Assembly (NCBI GenBank): GCA_022560025.1 | Contig: JAFISE010000185.1 | Coordinates: 1-59,755, forward strand | Source of the DNA: Stagonosporopsis chrysanthemi | Taxonomy: Eukaryota; Ascomycota; Dothideomycetes; Pleosporales; Didymellaceae | DNA: 59,755 nt | Reading direction: 5' to 3' | Part shown: piece by piece, positions 43,753 to 54,102 of the stretch | Numbering within the stretch: position 1 is the first letter of the stretch | How the letters are laid out: the number at the start of each line of letters is the position of its first letter | The notes under the pieces: generated by a model | Told to the model about the DNA's origin: nothing | Database searches by the model: none | What the model saw: the letters and a program-made list of their open reading frames with translations, nothing else | Made by a program: the position numbers and the translations under genes

Positions 43753-44551
43753 TCACATAACAGCACAGCAGGAATTCTGCTTCTTCGCCTGCGTATAAAA
43801 CATCTTACTCTGCGCACTCAGCCCATCACTCTTGGCCACGAGGTTATCAATCTTCTCGCCGCGCTCCAGCACGCTCTCAATCGTCTTGTGCAGCACAATC
43901 TTGGTCTCGTCGAGCTCCTTCTGGATCTTGACGATGCTGTCGGCCTGTGCCGGGTCCTGGTACTGGGCGATGTAGGTTTTCAGTTCGGGGAAGGACAGCG
44001 GCGCGTCGACGCCCTTTTGGAACGACGTGTAGGCTGTGCGCGGGTATTTGGACACGAATTCGTCGACGATTTTGGAGAGCACGCGGTGTGCCACCATGGT
44101 CGGGTATGCGTCGTCGGTTATTACGATGCCGCAGATTCCTTCGGTGCGGCCGTAGGCGTGAAATGTGTATTCTGGGCAAGGGGTTAGTAGGGGGAGAGAT
44201 GGGGTGAGGGATGGGGAGTGGGGGAAGAGAGGGCGTGAGGAGAGGGGGGAATAGTGTACCTTTCTCTTCGACATCCTGTCGCTGACCGGGCCGTGTGCGC
44301 TGCGCGACTTCGCCGGCGAAGAAGGTCAGCTGGGGAAAGTTAGCTCGTAGTGCTCAATATGTCCGTGGCGGGCGTGGACGTACAAACTCGGCGATGCTGC
44401 CCCGTGTGAAGCGGCCGTACGACGATAGGTCGCTCTCGTGTGTCAGCTCCACGGCAGGCTTGGCCTCGTTGTTGAAGATCTGCGGCGCGGTTAGATGGGC
44501 GCAAGCAAGCGGCGGTGAGAGGGTACGTACTCCAATGTATACGACCTTCAT
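43753..44551 (-). CDS. YKT6: R-SNARE Ykt6, 201 aa
   Basis: Four exons on the complement: 44531-44551, 44384-44479, 44260-44329, 43753-44171; introns 51, 54 and 88 nt; exactly 201 aa as in other Ykt6 proteins. MKVVYIG|IFNNEAKPAVELTHESDLSSYGRF is the start of the longin domain (residues 1-130). The SNARE motif follows from about residue 140 with the central Arg in ESVLERGEKIDNLV. The C-terminus CCAVM gives a palmitoylated Cys and a CaaX farnesylation site. It serves in ER-Golgi, endosome-vacuole and autophagosome fusion. It is divergent from SLH1 over 340 bp. The tiny first exon of seven codons is assured by the conserved MKVVYIG start. Confidence 0.97.
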
Positions 44552-44891
44552 GGCGGCGGTGGCGGATGAGTCTTGTGCGGTGAGGAGGTTTGGTATATAG
44601 GATCTCTTAGGGGAGAGTGTGTAGTGTGTGGTGGTGCGGGTTGTGGCTAAAGGTCTCGGATGCCTGGTCGTCGCTGTGATGCGCTGCGATGGGCTGTCTC
44701 ACCGCGGCTGGCCAAACCGCGCTACTCGTGGGGGTGGGGCAAGTGGACGCGACCTGGCCGCCACCGTCATCGATGGGAAGCCTTGCACGAGCGTCAAGCA
44801 AATTCGACTCACGTTGGCTCACACGGATTGTGTGTACAAATCCACGACTTTCGAAGAAGAGACGGGTATACCCACAATACCTTCACTCGCA
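44552..44891. promoter_or_regulatory. Divergent promoter region of YKT6 and SLH1
   Basis: A 340-bp gap that must hold both promoters. A frame open on the plus strand from a GTG at 44628 runs into SLH1, but it has no ATG suited as start before 44892 and low coding character, so I count it as leader. Confidence 0.5.
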
Positions 44892-47800
44892 ATGTCGTCC
44901 TCGATGGATGCAGCGCAGGCCCAATGGCTCGAGCAGCTCGCCACTATGCGCAAGGCCATTGCAGAGCTGAATCTGCCTGCTGATACAGAGCAAGCACCAG
45001 CGTATGGCGACGACATCGATTTTGATGACGATGACTTCTCGGGAACTGCCAGTGGAGAAGACATTTGGGACATGATTAGCGACGAATACGAGGATGACTA
45101 CAGCAGCGACCACCTCGAACAAGTCCAGGAAAGCGCGAGCGGAAGCAGCGCCTACGACCAGCGATGGCTCAGCAAGAAGTGCGAGGGTGTCGCCCAAAGA
45201 AGCTCTGGCCTTGATGCGGGGGCGTTGAAGGACCAGATCCTGGCCATCTTAAGCAGCGATAGCAATGACGAAGAGCTGCAGATGATGCTGGCAGATATTG
45301 TGGGCTACGAAGAGTTGGACTTGGTTGCTGATCTCATCTCACACCGTAGAGACATCATTCGCTCAATGCTAGAACCAAAGCCCGGAGAGGACAGTGGTTT
45401 CTCAAGCCGTCTGATGTCCCGAGCAGAGCGCGAGGAAGCACTGCGTCGGCAGGACTATGAGCACAAGAACGCTTCACTAGCTTCTTCCGTTGATCGCACC
45501 GGACCTCAGTACCCCCACGTCTATCAGACCTATTCGGCCGGCAACAAGCTTTCCGCCTATGGCAAGAAGTATGCACTTCCCACAAACCACAAGCATCATG
45601 ACGACAACCTGTACGAAGAATATGAAATCCCCGCCATGCCCGTGGGAACCATAGGAGCTGGTCGCAGGCTCGTGGAGATCAGTGAGCTGGACGGGCTGTG
45701 CCAGCGAACATTCAAAGGCTACAAAGCTCTCAATCGCATGCAGAGCCTGGTGTATCCCGTCGCGTACAAAACAAGCGAGAACATGCTCATCTGCGCGCCC
45801 ACTGGTGCGGGTAAAACCGATGCTGCCATGCTGACCATTCTCAACACTATTGGAAAGAACATTGTGCCCAATCCGATCGAGGAGCCTGATGCCACAGATT
45901 TCACTGTCATGCTGGAGGATTTCAAGATCATCTACGTAGCCCCTATGAAGGCGCTTGCTGCTGAAGTCACTGAAAAGCTGGGGAAGCGTCTTGCATGGCT
46001 GGGCATCAAGGCTCGCGAGTTGACTGGAGATATGCATCTGACCAAGGCTGAGATCCTCGACACTCAGATCATCGTCACCACACCAGAGAAGTGGGATGTT
46101 GTCACGAGAAAGAGTACGGGAGACACCGAGCTCGTGCAGAAAGTGAGGCTCCTCATCATCGACGAAGTTCACATGCTGCACGATGAACGTGGTGCTGTCT
46201 TGGAGAGCTTGGTTGCAAGGACCCAGAGGCAGGTCGAGAGTACACAGTCTCTGATTCGAATCGTTGGTCTATCCGCTACACTGCCCAACTACGTCGATGT
46301 TGCCGACTTCCTCCGCGTAAACAAGATGGCTGGTCTTTTCTACTTCGATGCCTCCTTCCGCCCTGTTCCGCTCGAGCAACACTTCATCGGTGCCAAGGGC
46401 AAGCCTGGAAGTATGAAGTCGCGAGAGAACCTTGAACAAGTAGCCTTCGACAAGGTGAAGCAGATGCTGGAGCGAGGCCACCAGATCATGGTCTTTGTGC
46501 ATTCTCGAAAGGATACTGTAAAGACGTCGAGAAGGCTTTTCGACCAGGCTGTAGACGACCAGTGTTCTGATCTCTTTGACCCAACCGACCACCCCAGGTA
46601 CGACGCTGCTGTCCGTGACATGAAGCAGTCTAAGGGCCGAGAGCTGCGCGAGCTTCTTGGAAAAGGTATGGGCACTCACCACGCCGGCATGCCGCGCTCG
46701 GATCGAAACCTTGTCGAGCGTCTTTTTGCCGAAGGCGTCATCAAGGTCCTTTGCTGTACCGCAACCTTGGCTTGGGGTGTGAATCTGCCTGCCGCTGCGG
46801 TTTTGATCAAAGGTACGCAGGTGTACAACGCACAGGAGGGTAAATTTACAGATTTGGGCATCCTCGACGTGCTGCAGATCTTTGGTCGTGCTGGTCGACC
46901 GCAGTTCCAAGACACCGGTATTGGCTTTATCTGCACAACACATGATCGCCTCGACCACTACATGCGTGCCATAACAGAGCAGCAGCCGATTGAATCTAGG
47001 TTTTCTGCCAAGCTTGTTGACAATCTCAATGCCGAGATCTCGCTTGGGACAGTTACCACTGTCTCAGAGGCTGTACAGTGGCTTGGCTACTCCTACTTGT
47101 TTGTGAGGATGCAGAAGAGTCCTTTGCTCTATGGGATCGAGTGGTCCGAGATCCGAGACGATCCACAGCTTGTAGGGAGGAGACGCAAGCTCATCATCGA
47201 TGCTGCTCGCATCTTGCAGAAGAGCCAGATGATTATCTTCAATGAGACCACGGAAGACCTGCGCTCCAAGGACGTCGGTCGCATTGCCAGTCAGTTCTAC
47301 GTCCAGCAGTCAAGTATTGAGATCTTCAACACTATGATGCGCCCCCGAAGCACAGACGCTGATGCTCTGGCCATGGTCAGTATGAGTGGCGAGTTCGACC
47401 AAGTGCAGTCTCGCGAGACGGAGGAGAAGGAGTTGTCAGCGCTCAAAGAGGAGGGCTACGTCGTTACCGAAGTGAAGGGTGGCTACGCAACCGCTCACGG
47501 CAAGACAAATTACCTGCTCCAGGCTCATATCTCGAGAGCACGACTAGACGACTTCACGCTCGTCTCGGACACCAATTATGTTACGCAAAACGCTTCACGT
47601 ATCGCCAGAGCATTGTTCATGATCGCGCTTAATAGGCGCTGGGGCTACCAGTGCTTGGTTCTGCTCAGCTTGTGCCAGTCGATCGAGCGCCAGGTATGGT
47701 CGATCGAGCATCCATTGCGTCAGTTCGACCTCCCTCAGCCGGTTCTGCGAGCGCTCGACTACAGATATCCATCCATTGAGTCTCTGCGCGATATGGAACC

Positions 47801-50800
47801 ACGAGAAATTGGTGATCTTGTGCACAACACGAAGATGGGCGGCGTCATCTCCAAATTACTGGACAACTTCCCAACACTTGGTATTGAATCAGAGATCGCA
47901 CCGTTGAACCGCGACGTTTTGCGTATCAAGCTTTGGCTCACACCTGAGTTCAGGTGGAATGACCGCCACCATGGCACCTCAGAATCGTTCTGGATTTGGG
48001 TCGAAAACTCAGAGACATCGGAAATCTACCACTACGAGTACTTCATTCTCTCGCGTAAGAAGCTATACGATGACCATGAGCTGAACTTCACCATCCCGCT
48101 CACCGATCCACTGCCAACGCAAATCTACGTGCGTGCGGTTTCGGATCGCTGGCTGGGTTCCGAGACTGTGCATCCAATCTCGTTCCAGCATCTCATCCGG
48201 CCAGATACTGAAAGCGTCTACACGGATTTGCTCGACCTGCAGCCTCTCCCTATTACAGCTCTGAAGAATCCCCTCCTTGAAGAGCTTTATGCCCAGCGCT
48301 TTCAGTACTTCAACCCGATGCAGACACAAATATTCCACTGCTTGTATCACACCCCCGCGAATGTGCTCCTGGGGTCACCCACTGGTAGTGGCAAGACAGT
48401 TGCAGCTGAGCTTGCCATGTGGTGGGCCTTCCGAGAGAAGCCTGGGTCCAAGGTTGTCTACATTGCGCCTATGAAAGCACTTGTTCGAGAGCGTGTGCAG
48501 GATTGGGGCAAGCGCCTTGCGGGCCCCATGGGGCTTAAGCTTGTTGAGCTGACTGGTGACAATACACCAGATACCCGCACCATCCGCGATGCAGATGTCA
48601 TCATCACAACTCCCGAGAAGTGGGATGGTATCAGTCGTAGCTGGCAGACTCGTGGCTACGTCCGTCAAGTCAGTCTGGTCATCATCGATGAGATTCACTT
48701 GCTTGGCGGCGATCGTGGTCCCATTCTCGAGATTATCGTATCGCGGATGAATTACATCGCCTCACAGAAGAAAGACGGCTCTATCCGTCTTTTGGGTATG
48801 TCAACTGCTTGCGCGAACGCTTCAGACCTTGGCAACTGGCTTGGTGTAAAGGAAGGCCTGTTCAATTTCCGTCACAGCGTCCGTCCGGTGCCGCTGGAGA
48901 TCTTCATCGATGGCTTCCCTGAACAGCGAGGGTTCTGTCCGCTCATGCAGTCGATGAACAGACCCACATTCCTCGCTATCAAACAGCACTCGCCAGACAA
49001 GCCAGTCATCGTGTTCGTGGCGTCCCGTCGTCAGACACGCCTGACTGCGCGCGATCTGATCAACTTCTGCGGGATGGAAGACAACCCTCGCCGTTTTCTC
49101 CGCATGTCTGAAGATGATCTGGCTCTCAACCTTGAACGAGTCAAGGACGATGCGCTGAAGGAAGCGCTCAGCTTTGGTATCGGTCTGCACCACGCCGGTC
49201 TCGTTGAGACTGACCGCTCGCTGTCGGAAGAGCTGTTTGCGAACAACAAGATACAGATCCTCGTTGCTACCAGTACTCTAGCGTGGGGTGTCAATTTGCC
49301 AGCCCATCTTGTCGTCGTAAAGGGGACCCAGTTCTTTGACGCCAAGTCCGAAGGCTACAAAGACATGGATCTGACAGACGTACTGCAGATGCTGGGTCGT
49401 GCGGGACGTCCCCAGTTCGACACCTCGGGTATCGCGCGCATCTTCACGCAGGACGCGAAAAAGGAGTTCTACAAGCATTTCCTGCACACCGGCTTCCCCG
49501 TCGAGTCCTCGCTGCACAAAGTCCTGGACAACCACTTGGGCGCCGAAATCTCCGCCGGCACAATTGGCACCAAGCAAGACGCCCTCGACTACCTGACGTG
49601 GACTTTCTTCTTCCGGCGCCTGCACAAGAACCCGTCTTTCTACGGCCTCGAAATCTCTGCAGAGGAACATAACACCATCGCCGCTCAGACCATGGCGAAC
49701 GACTACATGGTCGACCTCGTCGAGACCTCGCTCAAGGAACTCCACGACTCATCCTGCGCCCTCGTCGAGCCCACTGGCGAAGTCGAACCCACGCCTCTCG
49801 GCAAGATCATGTCGTACTACTACCTCTCCCACAAAACGATCCGCTACCTGGCGGCCCACGCAAAACCAAACGCCTCGTTCCTCGACGTCCTAACCTGGGT
49901 CTCCCACGCAACCGAGTACGACGAGCTCCCCGTCCGCCACAACGAGGACCTCATCAACGCCGAGCTCGCCAAAGCCCTGCCCCTCGGCGTCGATCACTTC
50001 AACCTGCCCCTGTGGGACCCGCACGTCAAAGCATTCCTGCTGCTGCAAGCGCACTTTGCGCGCCTCGACCTGCCCATCAGCGACTACGTCGGCGACCTCA
50101 ACAGCGTTCTTGACCAGTCCATCCGCATCGTGCAAGCCAGCATCGACGTGCTGACGGAGCTGGGCCACCTCACCTCCCTCACCCAACTCATCACCCTCCT
50201 GGCGTGCATCAAATCCGCCCGCTGGCCAACCGACACCCCTCTCTCCATCCTCCCCCTCGTCCCCCCAACACCCACAGCCACACCCGCCTCCGCCTCCCCC
50301 CAACTCTCCCTCGCATCCGCCCTCGCCCTCCCCGCCCCAACCCTCACCACCACCCTCCGCACCCTCGGCGTCCCCGCCCCCCAACTCCCCCGCGCCACAA
50401 CGGCCCTCGCCCGCCTCCCCATCCTGCGCCTCTCGCTGGGGACCCACAACGCGCTCTCCCTAACCATCAATCTGGGACGCACAAACAGCGCGCGCGTGCA
50501 GAACGGCGGCGTGCGCATTTTCGCGCCGCGCTACCCGAAGCCGCAGACAGAAGGCTTCTTCGTGGTGGTGAGTTACAGCGGGACGGAGGAGTTGGTCGCG
50601 CTGAAGCGGGTGGGGTGGGTGGATCCGGCGCGGTCGGGTGGGGGTGATGGGCGAGGAGGAGGAGGAGGAGGAGGAGGAGGAGGAGGTCAAGATGGTAGAG
50701 GTGGTAGAGGTGGTAGAGGTGGTAGAGGTGCGAGAGGGGGCAGTGGTGGAAGTGCTTCTTCAGGCCGTGCCAACGACGCCGCTAGGAGCGCGAAACTGCA

Positions 50801-50990
50801 CGCTTCGCCCCGTATCTCCCTCCCGCCCAGCGCACAGGGCGCAAAGCTGGATGTGACCGTGTATAGCGACTCGTACATTGGGCTTCACTGGACGCTGAAG
50901 GGGATCGAGATCCCGCGGGCGCCGGTGGTGGAGGACGGGGGCAAGAAGGAGAAAGGCGGGGCGGGGGTGTGGGATGATGATAACCTGTGA
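44892..50990 (+). CDS. SLH1: Slh1/ASCC3-type Ski2-like RNA helicase, 2032 aa
   Basis: A single exon; start chosen at ATG 44892 (MSSSMDAAQAQWLEQL). It has two helicase cassettes, each with a Sec63 region. Cassette 1 has APTGAGKT near residue 302 and DEVHMLHDERG near 423; cassette 2 has SPTGSGKT near 1161 and DEIHLLGGDRG near 1265. The second Walker A is canonical (GSGKT), so ATP binding there may be retained. The LLGGDRG-type second box favours Slh1/ASCC3 over Brr2. Slh1 splits collided ribosomes in the ribosome quality-control trigger complex and acts in the cytosol. The C-terminus carries an unusual Gly-rich RGG run (residues about 1915-1955) before a final Sec63-like strand region ending WDDDNL. 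It is divergent from YKT6. Confidence 0.93.
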   Translation: MSSSMDAAQAQWLEQLATMRKAIAELNLPADTEQAPAYGDDIDFDDDDFSGTASGEDIWDMISDEYEDDYSSDHLEQVQESASGSSAYDQRWLSKKCEGVAQRSSGLDAGALKDQILAILSSDSNDEELQMMLADIVGYEELDLVADLISHRRDIIRSMLEPKPGEDSGFSSRLMSRAEREEALRRQDYEHKNASLASSVDRTGPQYPHVYQTYSAGNKLSAYGKKYALPTNHKHHDDNLYEEYEIPAMPVGTIGAGRRLVEISELDGLCQRTFKGYKALNRMQSLVYPVAYKTSENMLICAPTGAGKTDAAMLTILNTIGKNIVPNPIEEPDATDFTVMLEDFKIIYVAPMKALAAEVTEKLGKRLAWLGIKARELTGDMHLTKAEILDTQIIVTTPEKWDVVTRKSTGDTELVQKVRLLIIDEVHMLHDERGAVLESLVARTQRQVESTQSLIRIVGLSATLPNYVDVADFLRVNKMAGLFYFDASFRPVPLEQHFIGAKGKPGSMKSRENLEQVAFDKVKQMLERGHQIMVFVHSRKDTVKTSRRLFDQAVDDQCSDLFDPTDHPRYDAAVRDMKQSKGRELRELLGKGMGTHHAGMPRSDRNLVERLFAEGVIKVLCCTATLAWGVNLPAAAVLIKGTQVYNAQEGKFTDLGILDVLQIFGRAGRPQFQDTGIGFICTTHDRLDHYMRAITEQQPIESRFSAKLVDNLNAEISLGTVTTVSEAVQWLGYSYLFVRMQKSPLLYGIEWSEIRDDPQLVGRRRKLIIDAARILQKSQMIIFNETTEDLRSKDVGRIASQFYVQQSSIEIFNTMMRPRSTDADALAMVSMSGEFDQVQSRETEEKELSALKEEGYVVTEVKGGYATAHGKTNYLLQAHISRARLDDFTLVSDTNYVTQNASRIARALFMIALNRRWGYQCLVLLSLCQSIERQVWSIEHPLRQFDLPQPVLRALDYRYPSIESLRDMEPREIGDLVHNTKMGGVISKLLDNFPTLGIESEIAPLNRDVLRIKLWLTPEFRWNDRHHGTSESFWIWVENSETSEIYHYEYFILSRKKLYDDHELNFTIPLTDPLPTQIYVRAVSDRWLGSETVHPISFQHLIRPDTESVYTDLLDLQPLPITALKNPLLEELYAQRFQYFNPMQTQIFHCLYHTPANVLLGSPTGSGKTVAAELAMWWAFREKPGSKVVYIAPMKALVRERVQDWGKRLAGPMGLKLVELTGDNTPDTRTIRDADVIITTPEKWDGISRSWQTRGYVRQVSLVIIDEIHLLGGDRGPILEIIVSRMNYIASQKKDGSIRLLGMSTACANASDLGNWLGVKEGLFNFRHSVRPVPLEIFIDGFPEQRGFCPLMQSMNRPTFLAIKQHSPDKPVIVFVASRRQTRLTARDLINFCGMEDNPRRFLRMSEDDLALNLERVKDDALKEALSFGIGLHHAGLVETDRSLSEELFANNKIQILVATSTLAWGVNLPAHLVVVKGTQFFDAKSEGYKDMDLTDVLQMLGRAGRPQFDTSGIARIFTQDAKKEFYKHFLHTGFPVESSLHKVLDNHLGAEISAGTIGTKQDALDYLTWTFFFRRLHKNPSFYGLEISAEEHNTIAAQTMANDYMVDLVETSLKELHDSSCALVEPTGEVEPTPLGKIMSYYYLSHKTIRYLAAHAKPNASFLDVLTWVSHATEYDELPVRHNEDLINAELAKALPLGVDHFNLPLWDPHVKAFLLLQAHFARLDLPISDYVGDLNSVLDQSIRIVQASIDVLTELGHLTSLTQLITLLACIKSARWPTDTPLSILPLVPPTPTATPASASPQLSLASALALPAPTLTTTLRTLGVPAPQLPRATTALARLPILRLSLGTHNALSLTINLGRTNSARVQNGGVRIFAPRYPKPQTEGFFVVVSYSGTEELVALKRVGWVDPARSGGGDGRGGGGGGGGGGGQDGRGGRGGRGGRGARGGSGGSASSGRANDAARSAKLHASPRISLPPSAQGAKLDVTVYSDSYIGLHWTLKGIEIPRAPVVEDGGKKEKGGAGVWDDDNL
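50648..50735 (+). repeat. In-frame purine microsatellite (GGA)n and (GGTAGA)n
   Basis: A run of GGA triplets at about 50655-50686 is followed by several GGTAGA hexamers at 50695-50730. It lies inside the SLH1 coding frame, giving poly-Gly then GRGGRG repeats, and units of 3 and 6 keep the frame. Length polymorphism among strains would be expected. Confidence 0.8.
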
Positions 50991-51179
50991 GCCTGTGGTC
51001 AGAGTGTGATAGAGAAGGGGAAGGAGGTGGATAAAGGGGAGGATTGGTAGGCACGTAGGGCTGTGTATGTTAATTCTACGAATGTTGTTTATTCGCTCAT
51101 CCCAATCAACGGTCTACTTGATCTCCTCTCTACCCTGTCTGTTCATCACTGGCTATCATCAACCCGTCAACGGTAACAT
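50991..51179. other. Short spacer between convergent genes
   Basis: Between the SLH1 stop and the 3' end of the next minus-strand gene if its extension to 51180 is accepted. Nothing is seen in it. Confidence 0.5.
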
Positions 51180-53393
51180 TCAAAACCAATCCGTGACCCC
51201 ATCCCATATCTTCCCGCCCCAGCCGTCGTCTTCCTCTGTATTCACCTGGTTCATTGCCGAATGACTGTTCACAGCGTCTTGCAGCGTCGGCCACTCCGCA
51301 GCACGCCTGTCAACTGAAGGCTCCACCTTCATATCCCACAACTCCCTCTTCAAATCATCCACAGATCGCACGGGGGACTCTGTCCAAAAGCGGCGGTATC
51401 CCTAGTCCGTCTCGCTCTCGTTGTCAGAAATCCGCCCTTTATTTGCTTCGACGGTGGCGGTTTCTTGTGATGAGGACAGAGCAGCAGAGAGCTCGCAGAC
51501 CGGCGATGAGTCCGAGCTACGTCCAGAGACTTCCGACACCGTCCAAGAGGTTGGCGAGATGGCTGGCTGCTGTGGGCTTACACGAGGTGACAGCGGAAAC
51601 CAGTCCTCGTCCTCTGACTCTGACTCTGGATCAACGGGTTGCCCGTCGATGATGTCCAACTCTTCAAAGTCGGAGCCGACATCTGAAGCCATCGCCACCA
51701 GTACGCCATCATCATCAGCAGAGTCACTGTCGGTGTTCTCTTCAGTCTCGCCAGAAAAGCCAGGTGCACTCGCAGTGTGTGCGACGGCATCAGCGCTGGG
51801 CGTGTCCGAACAGCCCGACCCCGCCTCCAAATCCGCTTCCTCTCCAAGCCTAGTACCGTTTGGATCGTCAGGCTTCGTCGGTCCCCTGTGGTTGAACCTT
51901 GAACACCAACAGCTCTTTGCGTGTCCCATGTCCAAGAAGTTTGTCAGATTTGCTTGCGCCTCTGGAGACGGACAGTGTGAAGCAAGCCTCCTTCGCAGCA
52001 TGCTTGGAACACTTGTGGTATCTTTGAACAAGTCTTGAGGTACAGCTGCGGGAGACCACGGCTTGGGGGGGTATATGAATGGATACGGCGAGGTGATGGG
52101 GGCGGTGACCATAGTTGTTGGCGACGGACAGAGGACGGTGATTCCTTCAGATGTGTCCTGCCAGTTTAAGGGTGACCTTTGAGGAGTCGACGGGCGTATT
52201 TCAGGAATTGTTCGGGCTTGCTGCAGTATCGGTAGTCGGGTGAAGTGCATCGACGGCGCACTTGGAGTTGACAAAGTCGTTGCGGCACACGTAGGAGATG
52301 TACCTGGGCCCAGGAGAGATAACAAAGGCGATTTTATTGCAGGTGGCGATGGCATAGTGAAAACCGGTTCTGTTGTACGAGTCGACTCCGACGTGGGCGT
52401 GAACGGAGGAGTGTCAAACGCAAGGGGACGTTTGTTCGTTGCCGCCGTGTCGTTGGACAACGATAAAGTCACTGGCACTGCCTCGGGTGTCTTCACTGCA
52501 TTGCCTGATGAAGACCCAGCACTTCTGCGCAATACGATGGCGCGGCACGCAGCTGGCGGTGTAGGAGAGATAGCAGGGGGTGGAATAGGCGGTGTTCCTT
52601 GGAAAGGACTGGCTGGATGAGGTGTAGGGCGTATGGAGGGCCAGTGCTCCAGACACCCGGTCGGGGATGTGAGGTCTTTCAGAAAAGCAGACAGAGGAAA
52701 TTGAGGGTATACTTTGCGGTCGCTTGTCAAAGTGTCGACAAAATGGTCCTTGAACAAGATGCCCTGAGCCATTCTTGGTGGACTGTGAGAGCGCAGTGTT
52801 CCTTGCGAAAGGGGTGCGGAGTCTGTTGTTGGTATCGAGTTTGAGTGGAACTGCGGACCCCATTCATGTCTGACAGCATTCACATCTGGTGGGAAGCATT
52901 GCACCGGCGTAGTAGGCTGTTGTTCGTCAGAGTCCTGTAGTGCTGTCGGCGGCGCATTGTTGTTTAGCTGCAGTGCGCCGAGCCGGTCACAGAGCTTGTC
53001 CACTCCATTGACTTCGGCTTTCTCACACGTCTTCCTTGAAGCTTGCTTGAGTCGCTGCTGCTTGCCACCCCGCTTGCCGCGTCGTTTGGGGCCAGGTCGT
53101 GAGGTAGGGGTGAAGTCAAAAGCCCACTTGGTCTCCGGAGGCGGGCTGAGTCCGGCGAGGATACTGAAGCGGTTTGCTGCAGGCCCTTAGCATGCATGAA
53201 GTACTCACAGCCAATACCCAAGCTTACGCGTGGGCGCAAACTCGTTCTGATGGAGACAAGTGGGGTGGCGGGTGCATGGTCGAGCGCCCAGTTGGCACTC
53301 GAAGCAGCGGTCGTCCTTCAGCGTTCGTGCTGGAGAAGGTTTCTGAATGGGTAGTCTGCTGTTGTTTGTTGTTCGTGGCTGTCTCAAGACCAT
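51180..53393 (-). CDS. Unknown disordered protein, 646 aa, with probable C-terminal extension past an in-frame TAG
   Basis: Exon 1 is complement 53228-53393 (MVLRQPRTTNNSRLPI...), then a 51-nt intron (53177-53227, GTAAGC...CTGCAG), then a frame to a TAG at 51402-51404: 646 aa. Early residues have CFECQLGARPCTRHPTC, a compact Cys/His patch, then PNRFSILAGLSPPPE and a Lys/Arg-rich likely nuclear signal (GPKRRGKRGGKQQ). The rest is Ser/Thr/Pro-rich and acidic near the end. Directly after the TAG, in the same frame, 73 more sense codons read GYRRFWTESPVRSVDDLKRELW...DDGWGGKIWDGVTDWF and stop at 51180. A 51-nt intron (51402-51452, GTCGAA...CTAG) would remove the TAG without changing frame. I recognise no family. 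The feature spans the extension. Confidence 0.65.
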
Positions 53394-54102
53394 AATCAGG
53401 TGTGCAAAGTAGGGAATGTAAAGGAGCACTAGGGAACAGAGATGTCTTGTAGCTTTAGGGTAGGTAGTGAGCGCGAGTAGCAGGGTGCGAGGAATGAGGC
53501 ATGCTGAGGGAGTAAACACGGGCTTATCTCAACCACGTGCTGATGCCTTGCTGGGAGGGTGGAAGGAAGGAGCAGGTATAAGCAGGTACGAGGGGGTACG
53601 TCTCGGCAGCACCACCGCAGAAGAAGAATTTTTTGGATGAGATGCCGAGCTGTCAAGTATGTGAGAGTCTGCTGTCAGTTTCTGTAGTGCCTTCTACGTG
53701 GCTGTACAGTGTTTGAAGAATGCTGCAAAAATCTTCACGGGCACAATTCCATGATGGTCAGGCAAGATGCAAAGGCGATCGCGGCGAAGAGGCGTCTATG
53801 CGGGCCGTGAATTTGGACTGTCACCATGACAAGATGAGCGAGTGCTCGGCGACGAGGATGGATGTGCATACAGCAGAGGTAAGAGGCTGCTTAGTAACAC
53901 AGGATGTCATGGCGCAGAATTGTTCCCCACATGTCTTCAATGTTCCAAACTGCACTTGCGCTCGTCGCACCCCACCGCTCGCACTCACGCCGCCCTCTAC
54001 GACTCCACGGCGCTCCAGGATAATTGGCAAGCCCATTGATCCGCAATTATCTTGGAGTCGCTAGCCCCAGACGCTCCTTGGATTTGACCAAGTATCCTCG
54101 CC
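53394..54102. promoter_or_regulatory. Divergent intergenic region, no gene seen
   Basis: A 709-bp gap between the unknown gene (-) and the BTB-like gene (+). It contains CCACGTG/CACGTGG-like words near 53534 but no supported gene or RNA. Confidence 0.4.

Noticed and set aside
44628..44891. Extending SLH1 upstream to 44628
   Set aside because: The frame is open only from a GTG; the first suitable ATG followed by conserved-looking sequence is 44892.
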